NCBI GenBank assembly: GCA_914767885.1
Contig: CAJZBQ010000053.1
Span: forward strand, 1,896,501-1,960,500
Reading direction: 5' to 3'
DNA from: Blepharisma stoltei
Taxonomy: Eukaryota; Ciliophora; Heterotrichea; Heterotrichida; Blepharismidae
DNA: 64,000 nucleotides
Shown here piece by piece: positions 41,017 to 52,231 of this stretch. Positions within the stretch are counted from its first letter, which is position 1, and every line of letters begins with the position of its first letter. The notes beneath the pieces were generated by a model that was not told the origin of the DNA, searched no databases, and saw only the letters and a program-made list of their open reading frames with translations. Both the position numbers and the translations under genes were made by a program.

Positions 41017-41892
41017 ATGAACCTTTTTTTAATTATAATCAATATGATGAACTATAAAAGAATCAGTTTATTATTGCTATGGCTTACCTTAGCAGTTAAT
41101 GGCTTTCCTCTATATGATGGCATTGAACTAGGTTGGTCTTACCCAACTAATGAAACAGTTTCTTTTAACCTTTCAGTTCCTGTAAGCCTCATTGAGCAAA
41201 ATGCTATTTCATTTCTATTTCTAGCTATTAGACCTACGAATCAGGCTACAAATTCAAGCTACATGGACGTAGTATTGGTAAATTTTACGAATGATTCAAT
41301 TGAAGATGAGTTTCCAAACGAAAGAGGGTTTCCTCAGCTGGACAAAGAATTAAATGGGACTGACGATTTATTCGATAAATCTGCAGAAATTGCAGGAGAA
41401 AATAAATATTTCACCTGGAGTCGAAACTTTTTTTCAAACGATACAAAAGACATCAGCTTGATTCCTGGGCAATTATATGCACTTTTATGGGTTTATGGAA
41501 ATATTAGTGCAAATTGAACATTCACGATAACTAAATCTGGATCTCAGCCTATAACGTTTCATAATAGTAGAATTCTTTATGGCGAAGATAAAGGCCCTAT
41601 GGGCGATCATCACGGAGGTAATCAAGGTGATCAAGGTGATCATGGTGATCATAGAGGAGATGGAGATAAAAATAATAATGATACAGATCAAGCAAATGGT
41701 AGTGGTTTTCAAGATAATGATGACTATGACTTTGACGATGATGGCTACCAAGGCAATAGTGATGATGATTCTGATAATGATTATGATTATGATGAATCTG
41801 GAAATAAAACCTTGAGAGTAAATCCACTTCTATCCGGATCAATTGAAAGATTTCTAATGCCAATATGGATTCTATCAATATTTTTAGTTTAA
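41017..41892 (+). CDS. Secreted or GPI-anchored surface protein, Asp/Gly/His-rich tail
   Basis: 291 residues with TGA-Trp at 41515. N-terminal signal peptide (ISLLLLWLTLAVNG). Residues 25-190 form a beta-rich domain with many N-glycosylation sites (NETVSFNLS, NATNSS-like), reminiscent of DOMON-type folds but not certain. Then a low-complexity Asp/Gly/His stretch (GDHHGGNQGDQGDHGDH) and acidic repeats. The C-terminus is hydrophobic (FLMPIWILSIFLV) after a small-residue region, as in GPI-anchor signals. ATG choice between 41017 and 41044 is open. Confidence 0.72.
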
Positions 41893-43190
41893 TTATTTTT
41901 CAATTGCCATAAAATTTAAATTGTCTAAGCATAAGGAGATCGAATTAGGAATAATGAGTGATTTAGTTTATAGGTAAACTCTGCTGCTTTTATTATATTT
42001 AATTTTATTAAAGAATTTGTTGAAATCAAATAAATTAATGGATCATCTCTTATTAAAATAATTTAAGAATACATTAAGTTTATTTTTTATTGATGACTAC
42101 TATAGCTTTAGATATTAAGCCTGCATTGATTATTAATGCTTTTCACAAAAATATGCAAGCATTTATTTCATTTAATATTTATGGTAGTATTTCAATGTAT
42201 GTCAAATAAATGAAACTGCAAGATTCCATGACTACGAGTAAGCATTAAGAAAAGGGGAAAAGAAAGTAATTAGGAGCTATAGGATATTAAAGCAGCTTAT
42301 AATAAAACCAACTCTTGCTTGTGCATTATCAGAAGTGTATCAGATTCTTAATTTATAGTATTTTACTGTTTACAGATTAATCACTAACTAAAATTATAGC
42401 TTTATGACAAATCAAAGACATAAAATATTATTTATTCAGTATTTTTACTATCAAGACATCTTGCATGAATATACTTTGTCAAATTTATATTTTTACATGT
42501 AAAATTTAAAGAAGCCAACTTAAGCATTCTCCTTTTCAATTAAAATTTGAAACAAACTTGGTGGAGGCTATTGAAATAATAAAAAAGCAATTTTTTTTAA
42601 ATTAAAATAATCATATGCTTAATTTTTGTGACTCAAACCTCACTGCATAATTACAGGCCAAAGCAAGGCCGTTCTCATAATCTTACTTGGACTATTTCTA
42701 AAATTATTATACTCACAGATTTGCTTATCTTTTTATTAGTTTGAATTTTGCCATACTATAAAAGCTTAGATAGAAACCTCTATATCATAGTTCTGAGTTC
42801 AAATGACTTTATCTTAATTATGGAGCGATAAAAGGAGCATTTTCCTGTGTTTATGCTATGGAATTTAAAGAATAAATATTATAAATGAGGTTTTTTAAAT
42901 AGATCTAAAGATTTGATCATAGATGCTACTTTCTAAAAGCTCAAAGTAAGTTTATGTATAGCCCTGAATCATTTTTGATCCTTCAAGCTAGTCGATTTTA
43001 CGCTTTTGGCCAATATATTAATGATAGAAAACGTAACCATCAAATGGGCTAAGGCCAAATTTCTTTGGAAACTTACCAAACCCAAATGATTGTTATACTT
43101 TTGGTGGATTAAAGTCCAAAAGCTTTTAAGATAATCCATAAGGTGCTCGAGTTATAAAATTAATTTAAATATAATAAAGATTATAATAAA
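41893..43190. other. AT-rich intergenic region
   Basis: About 1.3 kb with no ORF or repeat that I can support. Confidence 0.5.
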
Positions 43191-43655
43191 CTAATATTCA
43201 ATAGCAGCTTTAAACAACAAGCCTCCTAATCCCAAATTATTATCGACGATAATGTGCAAGTAATTATCTCCTTGAACAGTTTTTGAAAGCATATCAATTT
43301 CAGTTAAAAAGTGGGAGGTTTCGGATTTCATCGCTACTAGCCTTCCATTAAGGAATATGGTAAAATTGTCATCACCGGAAATTGTAATGTAAGATTTAGT
43401 AGGAATTCCAGGAACAGTAAAGAACCTCATAAATAGCGCAACTCCAGGTGTTACATTATCCGTCTTATCTCAAATTCAATTTGATCCATACATAGTTGGT
43501 CAATCTAGAGAAATCTCTGCAGGTATCACTGCTTCAACTTTTTGGCCGGATTGAAATGTATATACAGCCCCATCACTAACGAAACTCAAAGTTGTTGCAG
43601 ATATTTGTTGGCATAACAAGAAACATAAAACTAGAAAAGATAAGAGTTTAGACAT
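43191..43655 (-). CDS. Secreted beta-sandwich protein, array member 1
   Basis: 154 residues. Signal peptide (LLSFLVLCFLLCQQISA). The C-terminal part ITISGDDNFTIFLNGRLVAM matches the other three array members (pattern ADN-x-AI-x-LNG). Three Trp are TGA codons (LDWPTMYGSNWIWDK). The fold looks like a galactose-binding-like or lectin-type beta sandwich, from the DN-x-L-NG pattern, but no named family is recognised. Most divergent member of the array. Confidence 0.75.
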
Positions 43656-44530
43656 TTATTATATGAATTGAGCCTATTTTTTAAAGTGAAGCCATCTTTG
43701 TGAGCAAAAATGTAAGTGCTTCTAATTTAATCAAAAAATCAAATTTTATCGATACTTTGCCAATTTCTTAAATAATTCTAGTTATATAAGAAAAAAGGAG
43801 TATTAGGATTAAAATTTCTTAAATCTTGATCATTTATTCCTTGAGACTTTTCTAGGGCCAAATGAAGTTATTTACTATATAACTTCGAATTTTGTGATGC
43901 TAGTCTCGTAGAGCTTGATATTAATTATACAAAACGGTCTTTCTAGATGCAATCTTTTCGAGTTTATTTAATTCTGGGTGTCAAGCTTACTCAAAATTAC
44001 TCTTTGCAAGAGAACTGTCGCTTATATAGCATCTGATAAAACAAAATATTCCTTCTAGATTAGCTAATTTTAAGTAATTATCAATATAACATATTTAATT
44101 ATTTTAAGAAAATATTTTATATATCCTCAAAAATAATTAAAGCATAGAATTTATTTTGGTTCAAAAATATTTGCTCCCTTTATTTAATTTGTAATTTTGC
44201 AAATGCATAAAAATGGATGTTTCATTCCTTCTTTAAGATTGTAATAAGTTTATTATGGTTATGTTTTATAAAATTTAATAAAGTTATAAAATAAAAAGAA
44301 GATATAATTTAGATTACCATCAATTTATTGGAATCATTATTGATATAAAATTTGCTATTTTTATGCTTAAAAGTGATATTTTAAATAATAAATAAATTTC
44401 AAATTAAGTTCCATTTTCCCTTAGAATGATAATTCATTTTATCTAAAATTATTATTGCTTATAAAAGCCTAATATCAAAAGTTGACGAAATTAAAATTAA
44501 ATATTTATAAGGCAAATTTAAGCCAATCAG
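43656..44530. other. AT-rich spacer within the secreted-protein array
   Basis: About 870 bp; nothing recognised. Confidence 0.5.
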
Positions 44531-45183
44531 TTAATTATAAGTGATGGCCAGTTTAAAGAGAAGCCCAGCAGGGTTGTCATAAACACCTGAGCCTGCTTGA
44601 GCCCAGTTAAGGACTACAACTTGAACCACGTTTCTCCCTTGAATTGTTCTGCTGAGTAAATCAAAGGTCACTGTTTTTCTTCCTCCGTATGCTAAATCTT
44701 GGCTAGCCCCAATAAAGTTTCCATTGAGAAAGATTGCATAGCTGTTGTCAGCTGAAAAAGTGAGGAAAGATGAAGTTGGGAATCCAGCAACATTGAATTC
44801 CTTTTGGAATGCATAAGACTCTTCTGCAGAGGTTTATTAATTACTCTAAAATTTTTGATCATCAAGATATGCTAAAGAAGAAAATTTTAGCAGACTAGCA
44901 AAAATTTTAGAAAATTAAAGGAAGAGTATTGTGTGGCTGTCAAAAAGTGCAGGGCGAATAGCATGAAGCCTTCTGCAGTTGGATTTTCTATCAAATAGCT
45001 TTTCCAAATCCATTTGGCGCCTGGTACTGAAGCCCAGAGCGAATGTACCCAAGTTCCAACGGCGTTGCCAATATAGTTACGACCTTCAACAGTCCATGAC
45101 TCATCGCTGACGACTTCAAGGTACCCAGCTGATGCTGGTGATAGAAAAGCAAGAAGAGCCACCAAAACAAAATATTGACGCAT
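44531..45183 (-). CDS. Secreted beta-sandwich protein, array member 2, interrupted by a 149-bp insertion
   Basis: Signal peptide FVLVALLAFLSPASA, then SDESWTVEGRNYIGNAVGTW and WIWKSYLIENPTAE. The frame breaks at 44978 and resumes at about 44829 with ESYAFQKEFNVAGFP, exactly where the paralogue at 46447 is continuous (ENPGGEESYMFVKEF). Removing 149 bp gives 167 residues ending at TAA 44533-44531 (DNSYAIFLNGNFIGAS, GLLFKLAITYN). Likely an extracellular or lectin-like protein by signal peptide and fold. Confidence 0.8.
44830..44978. other. 149-bp insertion flanked by 9-bp direct repeat, no TA
   Basis: Direct repeats CTTCTGCAG at 44821-44829 and 44970-44978; the segment between is not an intron by GT-AG length rules. 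Removing one repeat and the spacer restores the frame. The repeat has no TA dinucleotide, unlike the other IES candidates. Confidence 0.72.
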
Positions 45184-46446
45184 ATTTATTATTAAAGGAT
45201 GATGTCGACGATTAAAAATGGATTCTAATGATATTTATGCATTTAAGGAGAAAGTCTTAGGAGTTTTGATAAGCATTTCAGCTTATTTGAACATAATTAA
45301 TAATAATTACTTGATTAATTATTCTTATTCGAATTAATCTTTTGAATAATTTGACAATTTAAAAGTTTCCTCTTGAATTAATGGTAGGGGAGATGAGTTA
45401 AATTCAAAATTTATTTTGAAAGGAATTAGAAGAATTATTTTTTGTTCTATGTTTTTAATTAATTAACTATTTCTTATTTTTGTTTCTCCAAATACGCAGG
45501 CAAAAAATTTTGCTTTTCTCTTATATTATTTGTCTTTTGATATCTATGCTAATTTTTATTTTATAAAAACTCTTAGAACTAAAATTTTGATCTAAGAGGA
45601 ATATTAAAAGTTTAATGCTCTGTGATAGTGAGAATTTATCATTTAAGGCATCTAATTTTAAATTTCTAAGACGCATACATGGCTTATTAACCGTTTAAAT
45701 TTTTATATTTTTGCTTTTCAAAATCCCATATATTTTAGAATTTTATGTTTGCGCAGGACTCATTGCAAAGTGGTTCTCAATATCACATTGCTCATTAGTA
45801 GTAATATTATTCACTTATAATTTATTTGATAAATTCTTTTTAACGCACTAATTTATCTTGAAACTAATCAGCCAAGTTTATATCTCTATCGCCTTTACAT
45901 AATTTAGCATAGACATTAATTCCTCATCTTTTAAAAATTAATAATTTTCTTTAAAATAGAAGCTAATAATTTTTACTTTCTCTTTAATTTTGGATTATTC
46001 ACTACTATTTTTTATTCTCTTATATTCTATTCCTGATTAACTTAGCTTATTTCCCAATTTTAATAAATTAAAACTTAATACGCTCTTGGAGTCTCAAAAT
46101 GATATTTATCTATAAATCTGTTTCAATTTTTATTTGATTTTTGTTTTATCTTAATTAGCCTATATCCAAGTATTTTATTTACTTCAAATTCTTATGAAAT
46201 CTATTCTCAATCAAGATTAGATATTTTGCATAGCCTACTTTATATGATTATAGACTACTGTTTTGAAGTCGCCAGTGCCCTTGAACACATTACCATTAGC
46301 AAGAACAAGAAGCGCTTTCGTATATTAGCTTAAAATTCTCCATTTTAAATAATTATCCTAATAAAAACCTAATATCAAATTGTTGAGTTAATTACTCAAT
46401 CGAGCAGTATTAATAGAATTGTCGAATTTAGAATTGAGCCAATTAT
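45184..46446. other. AT-rich spacer within the array
   Basis: About 1.26 kb. A small patch at 46255-46325 has higher G+C and an open minus-strand frame of about 24 codons (KALLVLANGNVFKGTG), possibly a gene remnant; too short to call. Confidence 0.45.
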
Positions 46447-46956
46447 TTAATTAAAATTGACTGTCAATTTAAAGAGTAGCCCTGCAGGGTTGGAATAAGA
46501 ATTTCCTCCTCCTTGAGCGTAATTAGTAACAATAACTTGCACAACGTTTCTGCCTTGAATTGTTTTACTTAGTAAATCAAATGTTTTTGCTCTGCCAAAG
46601 CTTCCATCTTGCGTAGCTGCAACAAAATTTCCATTGAGAATAATTGCAAAGTTATTGTCAGCTGCAACGGTAAGGAGAGAAGAAGTTGGAAATCCAAAGA
46701 TATCGAATTCCTTTACGAACATATATGACTCTTCACCACCTGGATTTTCTATTAAAGTGCTTTTCCAAATCCATTTTGCGCCAGGAATTGAAGTCCATGC
46801 TGAATGAACCCAAGTTCCAACTGATTTTCCAATATAACGAGAGCCTTCAACAGTTCATGACTCATCGCTAACAATATCAACGCTTCCAGCTGAAACTGGA
46901 ACAGCTGATGAATGAAGTAAAGCGAAAAGAGCTAATAGTGCCCAAATCTGATTCAT
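46447..46956 (-). CDS. Secreted beta-sandwich protein, array member 3 (intact)
   Basis: 169 residues, uninterrupted with TGA-Trp in SDESWTVEG. Signal peptide WALLALFALLHSSAVPVSA. Shares SDESWTVEGxxYIGxxVGTWVHSxW, PGAKWIWKS, FPTSS, ADNNFAIILNGNFVAA, IQGRNVVQV and NPAGLLFKL with member 2. Best template for judging the disrupted members. Function unknown; secretion and the DN-x-LNG core suggest carbohydrate or surface binding. Confidence 0.85.
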
Positions 46957-47300
46957 ATTTATTATCAATTAATAGCGAATGAATTAATCACATTATATGG
47001 TTAAACAGAATAAAGTATATTTTTAATGTAATTGTCGACAATAATTAAGATAAATAGAAATCTTTTAAACTAAAGCTTAATTGAAGTATAGGTATAAAAA
47101 AAATTAACTTTCTTCAATTCTTGTAATCTCAGAATATTTCTTATTAGTTTATTCAAGTTTTGGGAATATTAAATTGCAAGTGCATAAAATTTATTGCAGA
47201 ATTAGTTTGTTGGTCAAAGATGGCCTTAAAAATTCAAATTTTTACTTAAATTTATATGAAAATGACCGCGTAATCGATTAAATAATATATTTAGATATTA
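46957..47300. other. AT-rich spacer within the array
   Basis: About 340 bp without a recognised feature. Confidence 0.5.
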
Positions 47301-47808
47301 TTATATATTAAGCCACGTTAATTTCAACTTAAATAGAAGTCCACCAGGGTTGGTATAAATATCTTTATTTTCTCTAGCATAATTCGTGACAACAACTTGA
47401 ACCACATTTCTTCCTTGAACTGTTCTACTAATTAAACCATAGGTTTGAGCCATCCCTTCATTTCAGAATTGAGTTGCTACTATAAAGTTCCCATTGAAAA
47501 TAAGTGTATAGCTATTGTCGCCAGCAATGGAAAGTAAAGACTGAGTGGGGGATCCATTAACATTAAATTCTTTTTGGAACATATATGACTCTCCAGATTC
47601 CGGATATTCAACAAAGACGCTTTTTCATATCCATTTTGCACCAGGAATTGTTGTTCATTGGGGGGTGTCTCCAAGCCGCAACTGCTTTACCCATATAATT
47701 TGTACCTTGAACATTCCAGGATTCATCACTTACAATTTCTGCGCTTTTATAAGATACTGAGCAAGATAGAAAAGCAAAGCTTATCAATAAGACAAGATGC
47801 TTAGACAT
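47301..47808 (-). pseudogene. Secreted beta-sandwich protein, array member 4, +1 frameshift in a G run
   Basis: Signal peptide HLVLLISFAFLSCSVSY, then SDESWNVQGTNYMGKAVAAWRH in one frame; PGAKWIWKSVFVEYPESGESYMF and the rest in another frame to TAA 47303-47301. The break is at a six-G run (47660-47665); one base fewer would restore a 168-residue protein aligned throughout to member 3. It may be a true pseudogene or a sequence error. Confidence 0.7.
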
Positions 47809-47940
47809 CTCTATATAATTAAAAATATAGACAATCTGATTTTGCAATAAATATTAACTTTTAATGTTGCTCAATTTAGGATCAATAATTTATATTTTTG
47901 TATACTTGTTAAATTTAATATATATACGTATAAATATATT

Positions 47941-49091
47941 TTACTTGCCATCTATTTCTGCGACAAGAGCAACTTCATCAGCAGCTTTTTCATTTTCCTT
48001 TCTAGCAAGATCAAGTATCAGGGTTTTTATTTTATTTAATTCCTCTCTCAACTTGCTATTTTCGTCTCTCAAAGCCTTGAGTTGTTGCTCTTGACTGTAT
48101 TTCTCACAAAATATAATTGGCCCAGTATGAGTTGTACGGATTTCCCACAATTTTCCTTGCTTTTTCTTTAATTTTAATTTTTTTCTTATTAAAGTTTTGG
48201 ACTCAATCTTTACATCAGTCCTATCAAGCTCTTCAAGTCATAAATTGGTAAGAATTTGAGTTCTTGAGTCCTTGATTTTAATCATACAAGGATTATTCAT
48301 TATAGAAAGCTTAGAAAGCCTATGCAATTTCTTTAATGTTCTAATTACAAGGCTGAAAACAAGCAAAGAATTTCCATTTAGATTTAGCTCTGTCAGCCTT
48401 TTACATTCAGCTAGCGGAGAAATGTCTTTGATTTTGTTTTTGGATGCCTTAAAAACTCTCAGTTTTTGCAAATTATAAAATTTAATGTGAATACTTTTCT
48501 CGAAAACTGAAATCTACCCATTTTTTCTACTCGATATAGTTAATAATTCGTGAATTTAGGTGAGAGGCTAATATAATTTTTGCTACTTAAAGGCTCAACA
48601 TCAGTGACACTATTTTTGCTGACATTTAAATATACAAGATTTTTGCACTCCCCAATGCCTTTTAAACTCGTTAAGTAGTTTTCTGACAAGTCAAGATTTT
48701 CCAAATTAGTAAGCTTGCTTATATCAAATCTATCATTTGAACCAAATACGCTTAAACCTCTCTTGCTTAAATTCAATTCTCTTAAATCCGAAAGAAAAGA
48801 AGTTTTAGCAATCCTCAGAATTCTTTCTTCAGACAACTTTCCTATCTCGCTCAAAGGATTTTCTGGGATTTTAATTGATGTTAAAATCACATCTAAATCT
48901 CTTGAAGATTGCCATGATGGAATTCCAATGCAATCTTCAGACGAACTCGGGTAACTATCAAAGGATGGCGCTGAACTTTTGGTGTCAGGGTCTTTTAAAT
49001 AGCTGACGTGGACTTTGTCCATATGAATTTCAAGCTCTCTTCTTGTGTCAAAAGACTGCTCATCAAATGGACAGCAAAAGCTTTTATTCAT
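47941..49091 (-). CDS. Zinc-finger and LRR coiled-coil protein, split by a short IES
   Basis: 350 residues after removing 48478-48575. N-terminus CCPFDEQSFDTRRELEIHMDKVH is a C2H2-like finger. Residues about 75-260 hold SDS22-type LRRs (LRELNLSKRGLSV, LENLDLSENYLTSLKGI, LRVFKASKNKIKDISPL, LTELNLNGN). Then a basic linker and a C-terminal coiled coil (QLKALRDENSKLREELNKI). TGA-Trp occur near 48236 and 48147. Axonemal LRR proteins look similar, but the zinc finger is unusual. Start ATG 49091. Confidence 0.8.
48478..48575. other. Short IES candidate (98 bp)
   Basis: TA at 48476-48477 and 48574-48575; the segment holds stops in the host frame. Removal joins EPLSSKNY to NLQKLRVF, restoring the LRR periodicity. 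Confidence 0.8.
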
Positions 49092-49460
49092 GAAATTATT
49101 ACAAGAAAAATATATTTAGTGGATTAAATATGGAGCTGCATTTTACTAGATATTCTAATTGATTGTATACAAAAAATTTACTAAGTGATTTAGAAAGTAA
49201 AAATTAAAATTAGTATAAAAAAATAAGAAAGCAAATAAACTTATCTCTAAATTAAACTTAAAAGCAATAATAATGATTTTTTTTTAAAAAATAAGCCTAT
49301 TATTCTTTTAGCTTAAGATTGATATATCTGAAGTTCGGTATAGAAATTGCCCGAGGATGGCGCTATTTTGCGCCATCCTCGGGCAATTTCTATATCAAAA
49401 ATTTCTTCCATTGGGAGACAAACCTTAAAAAAAAGAGAGATTTAATCGAAATCTTTTTCA
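49092..49460. other. Intergenic region with a perfect palindrome
   Basis: AT-rich except for the palindrome listed separately at 49339-49394. Confidence 0.5.
49339..49394. repeat. Perfect 25-bp palindrome, 6-nt loop
   Basis: Arms 49339-49363 and 49370-49394 are exact reverse complements (start TATAGAAATTGCCCGAGG), separated by TATTTT. The arms are G+C-rich in an A/T-rich spacer and begin and end with TA. It may be a solo element end, a fold-back IES, or a hairpin terminator between two convergent-free genes. Confidence 0.9.
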
Positions 49461-49907
49461 TTACTTTTTTGTAAATTGAAGAGATGCCCCATTAATGCAA
49501 TATCGAATTCCTGTTGCAGTAGGTCCATCATCAAAAACATGACCCAAGTGGGCATCGCAGTTTTGACATCTCACCTCTGTTCTTTGCATCCCATGAGTAC
49601 TGTCATGAAGATTTTTAATTTGGTTAGCGTCCATCGGAGCATCAAAAGCAGGCCAGCCACATCCTGAGTTAAACTTTGATTGAGAGGAAAAAAGTTGTAC
49701 CCCGCAAACGACACAATTGTAAATTCCAGATTCATGATGATCGGTGTATTCTGATGTGAATGGGTATTCCGTGAAGCTTTCTTGAGTCACTTTATATTGC
49801 AGAGGAGTTAAACGCTTTCTTAGACTTTCTTTGTCTTCCATTGCTATAGGAGATTTATTGTCAGATGAGAAGGACCTAAGGAAAATATGTCTTAATCTGC
49901 TTATCAT
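49461..49907 (-). CDS. MSRB: Peptide methionine-R-sulfoxide reductase
   Basis: 148 residues from ATG 49907. Zinc-binding CVVC and CQNC pairs, GCGWPAFDAP, HLGHVFDDGP and RYCINGASL with the catalytic Cys are all present. The first 25 residues (MISRLRHIFLRSFSS) are basic and hydrophobic and could be a mitochondrial targeting signal. An internal ATG (MEDKESL) could give a cytosolic form. Reduces methionine-R-sulfoxide in proteins. Longer frame upstream begins at TTG and is not used. Confidence 0.93.
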   Translation of the reverse strand: MISRLRHIFLRSFSSDNKSPIAMEDKESLRKRLTPLQYKVTQESFTEYPFTSEYTDHHESGIYNCVVCGVQLFSSQSKFNSGCGWPAFDAPMDANQIKNLHDSTHGMQRTEVRCQNCDAHLGHVFDDGPTATGIRYCINGASLQFTKK

Positions 49908-50075
49908 AAAATTTATTAATTTTCTGGAATTTAATTGTTTTTTTGTTGGAGAAGAGTAATTAAATATTTTAATGCTGGGCAAGACTGTCAGGCAAATATT
50001 AGCAATTCTTTAATTAATTTTAAAAATTCATTCACAATAATTCCATATAAATTAGGAGAAATTATATTAAATTCA

Positions 50076-51680
50076 TTAAGCATCTATTTTCTTGGATATA
50101 ATTATCTTTTCGATAGCTTTTCTATTCAAGTCAAATTCATAAATAGACCTATCTTCATATATCATTGATGAGTGTGCCCCAGTGCTTAAGACTAAAACAG
50201 GTGTTTGATTTTTTGGTAATTCGCATTTTTTCATAAATATCGATCAGTTGAACGGGTCTTCAACATTGCTCTCAAAAACTCATCCTTGTGAAATTGCAAT
50301 ATAAGCTCTATCAATTATTGTAAAAATCACTTTTGAATTAAAGTAATTCTGCCACTTGTACTTAAATCTCAAAATATTTGTGTGATTATCTAAAATAGGA
50401 TCATAAATAAAAGCCTGTTCAATTGATCCTGTATACAAAATTTTATTTCTGAAAACTGTGCAATTTAAATCATAGCAACCAGAAGTTTGCAGCTTATTTG
50501 GAGCTAAAAATTTTCATCTTTGTGTCTGCAAATCATATTTTTCACAGTAGCTCTTCACCCTATGTCCTCTTCCAATTAAATAGATGCAACCGTCTAAATA
50601 CGAAATTCCAGAGTCTTTGGAATGCATACCTTTGCGTACAATTTCAATATTTTTGGAATTATGCATGATAAATGCTATTTTTGGGTATAACGTGTAGCTA
50701 TGATTTCTAAAGGCAAACAAAACATTATTAGGAAGAATGCATAAGCTGAATTCCATGTGTTTTTGTATGCCCATTCGGTTTTTTATTTTCGTGATAGATT
50801 TGTATGAGTTCAAAAGTATATTTTTCGCTTGGTGATGGTCAATTTTTAAATCTTGTAAATTTATATAATCAGCTGCACATACTTCTTAATGTGCAAAACA
50901 TGTGGGAAATTTCACGACATATCAAAAAAAAAATTTTACATGTGAAGTCTTACATAAATGCAGGCTTCACATGCGGAATAATTTTTGACATGTGAGGAAA
51001 TTTCCCACATGTCTCGGACATTAAGAAATATGTGCAACGGATAATATTATCATTTTTGGATGAATTTAATAATGGGTGAAAGTTATAAGGGCTGAAATTA
51101 TAGTTTTTTTCGTTTTCAAAACTTATACATTCTTTCTCTAAATTCAATAAATTGAGAGATTCTAACTCCTCTCCTCTCCGTGAGCGAACAGAAAAATCTT
51201 GTTCGCTCATAGAGTGGGTTTAATTTTATTTTTAAAAAAATTGTTTTTTTCGAAATTTAAAAAAAACCCTAATTCGCAAAAATTGAAAAGCAAATATTTA
51301 TTTAATTTGTAAATTTTATGTTTTAAAACGCAATTTTGTTTAAAATTAAATAGATTAGCTCGAGATTTTCATTATCCTAATTATCACTTATACATCAAAT
51401 TTTTTCCATAAAAAATTTTCTATTAAAATAATTTTTGTTCGCTCACGGAGGGTGGGTTTTTGGGCAAAAAATTAGGGATTTTCTAATGGTTTTTATTCAC
51501 TCACGGAGGGGGGAGTAAGTATTGCGATTTTAGATGATCTAAATGTGACAGATTATAATTTAGTGTATTTGCTATTTGCATAATGTCACTCTTAGCTTTG
51601 TTTATAAGTGTTGATTTTTGAGAGCAAATTCATTCAATTTTGGAATTTATTTCTTCAAAATTTTCGCGTTGAGTTTTCAT
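50076..51680 (-). CDS. Kelch-like propeller protein, split by two MITEs
   Basis: Removing 50865-51045 (181 bp) and 51163-51515 (353 bp) gives one 356-residue frame with five or more TGA-Trp codons and TAA at 50078-50076. The N-terminal part is helical (TQRENFEEINSKIEWICSQ). The C-terminal 260 residues contain kelch-like blades: ISYLDGCIYLIGRGH, CEKYDLQTQRWKFLAP, NCTVFRNKILYTGS and IYEFDLNRKAIEKI. B-box or RING motifs were not seen. Start at ATG 51680 is the first Met after an upstream stop; an upstream exon is possible. Confidence 0.75.
50865..51045. mobile_element. 181-bp MITE / IES with about 55-bp TIRs
   Basis: Inverted repeats share GCACATAYTTCTTAATGT and ACATGTGGGAAATTTC, beginning at TA on both sides (TATAATC and TATTATC). 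A second pair of shorter inverted motifs (GTGAAGYC) lies inside. Different in sequence from the other families. Excision restores NDN to INLQDLKID. Confidence 0.85.
51163..51515. mobile_element. BogoMITE-like MITE / IES, copy 7 (353 bp)
   Basis: TA at 51163-51164 and 51516-51517. Left double motif CTCCGTGAGCGAACA with inverted copy; right GTTCGCTCACGGAGGG and TTCACTCACGGAGGGG. Excision joins HLKSQYL to ESLNLLN. Confidence 0.92.
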
Positions 51681-52231
51681 AAAATTTTCTTCTTTATAAT
51701 ATGCTAATTCTTTTAAATTATAAAATTTCAGCTTAATTTATAATTTTTCAAACTACAATTTCCCAAGGTATAAATTAAATTAAATATAAAAATCATATTT
51801 CAATCCTATTTAAAATATTTATTATCACTCAATTTAAATCAAGAATTTTTGTTTACTTGAGTAAGTGATGGTTGGAAGATGTTTCATTCAAGTGGCATAA
51901 TAAATGACTAAAGCAAATAGGCAAAACTTTTGAGCTACAAGTACATCAGCAATCAATCTTATTTGAGCACCCTAAATAAAAGCACCCCATTTATATATTA
52001 CCAATAAAATATTAAACTAGGATTTTAATTAAATTTAGCTGGGCTTTATAAATAAATTACTTGGCAAACGCAATATTTTCAGACTTATATATTAACAATC
52101 ATATCTGAAAATAAATAACTATTTTATAATTAAGCGCTTTAAATAAGCTTTCTGATAGTTAGAAAAGCTTAAATTTTATGGCATTTTATAACATTTCTAT
52201 TAATTTTTATCGTCATATTTATATTATAATT
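51681..52231. other. AT-rich intergenic region between divergent genes
   Basis: About 550 bp; nothing recognised. Confidence 0.5.

Noticed and set aside
41579-41878. Overlapping frames in the Asp/Gly/His-rich repeat
   Set aside because: Repeat-driven open frames in other phases of the surface-protein gene.
46255-46325. Short frame resembling a carbamoyl-phosphate synthase small-chain opening
   Set aside because: Only about 10 residues look alike and the frame stops at once; not supportable.
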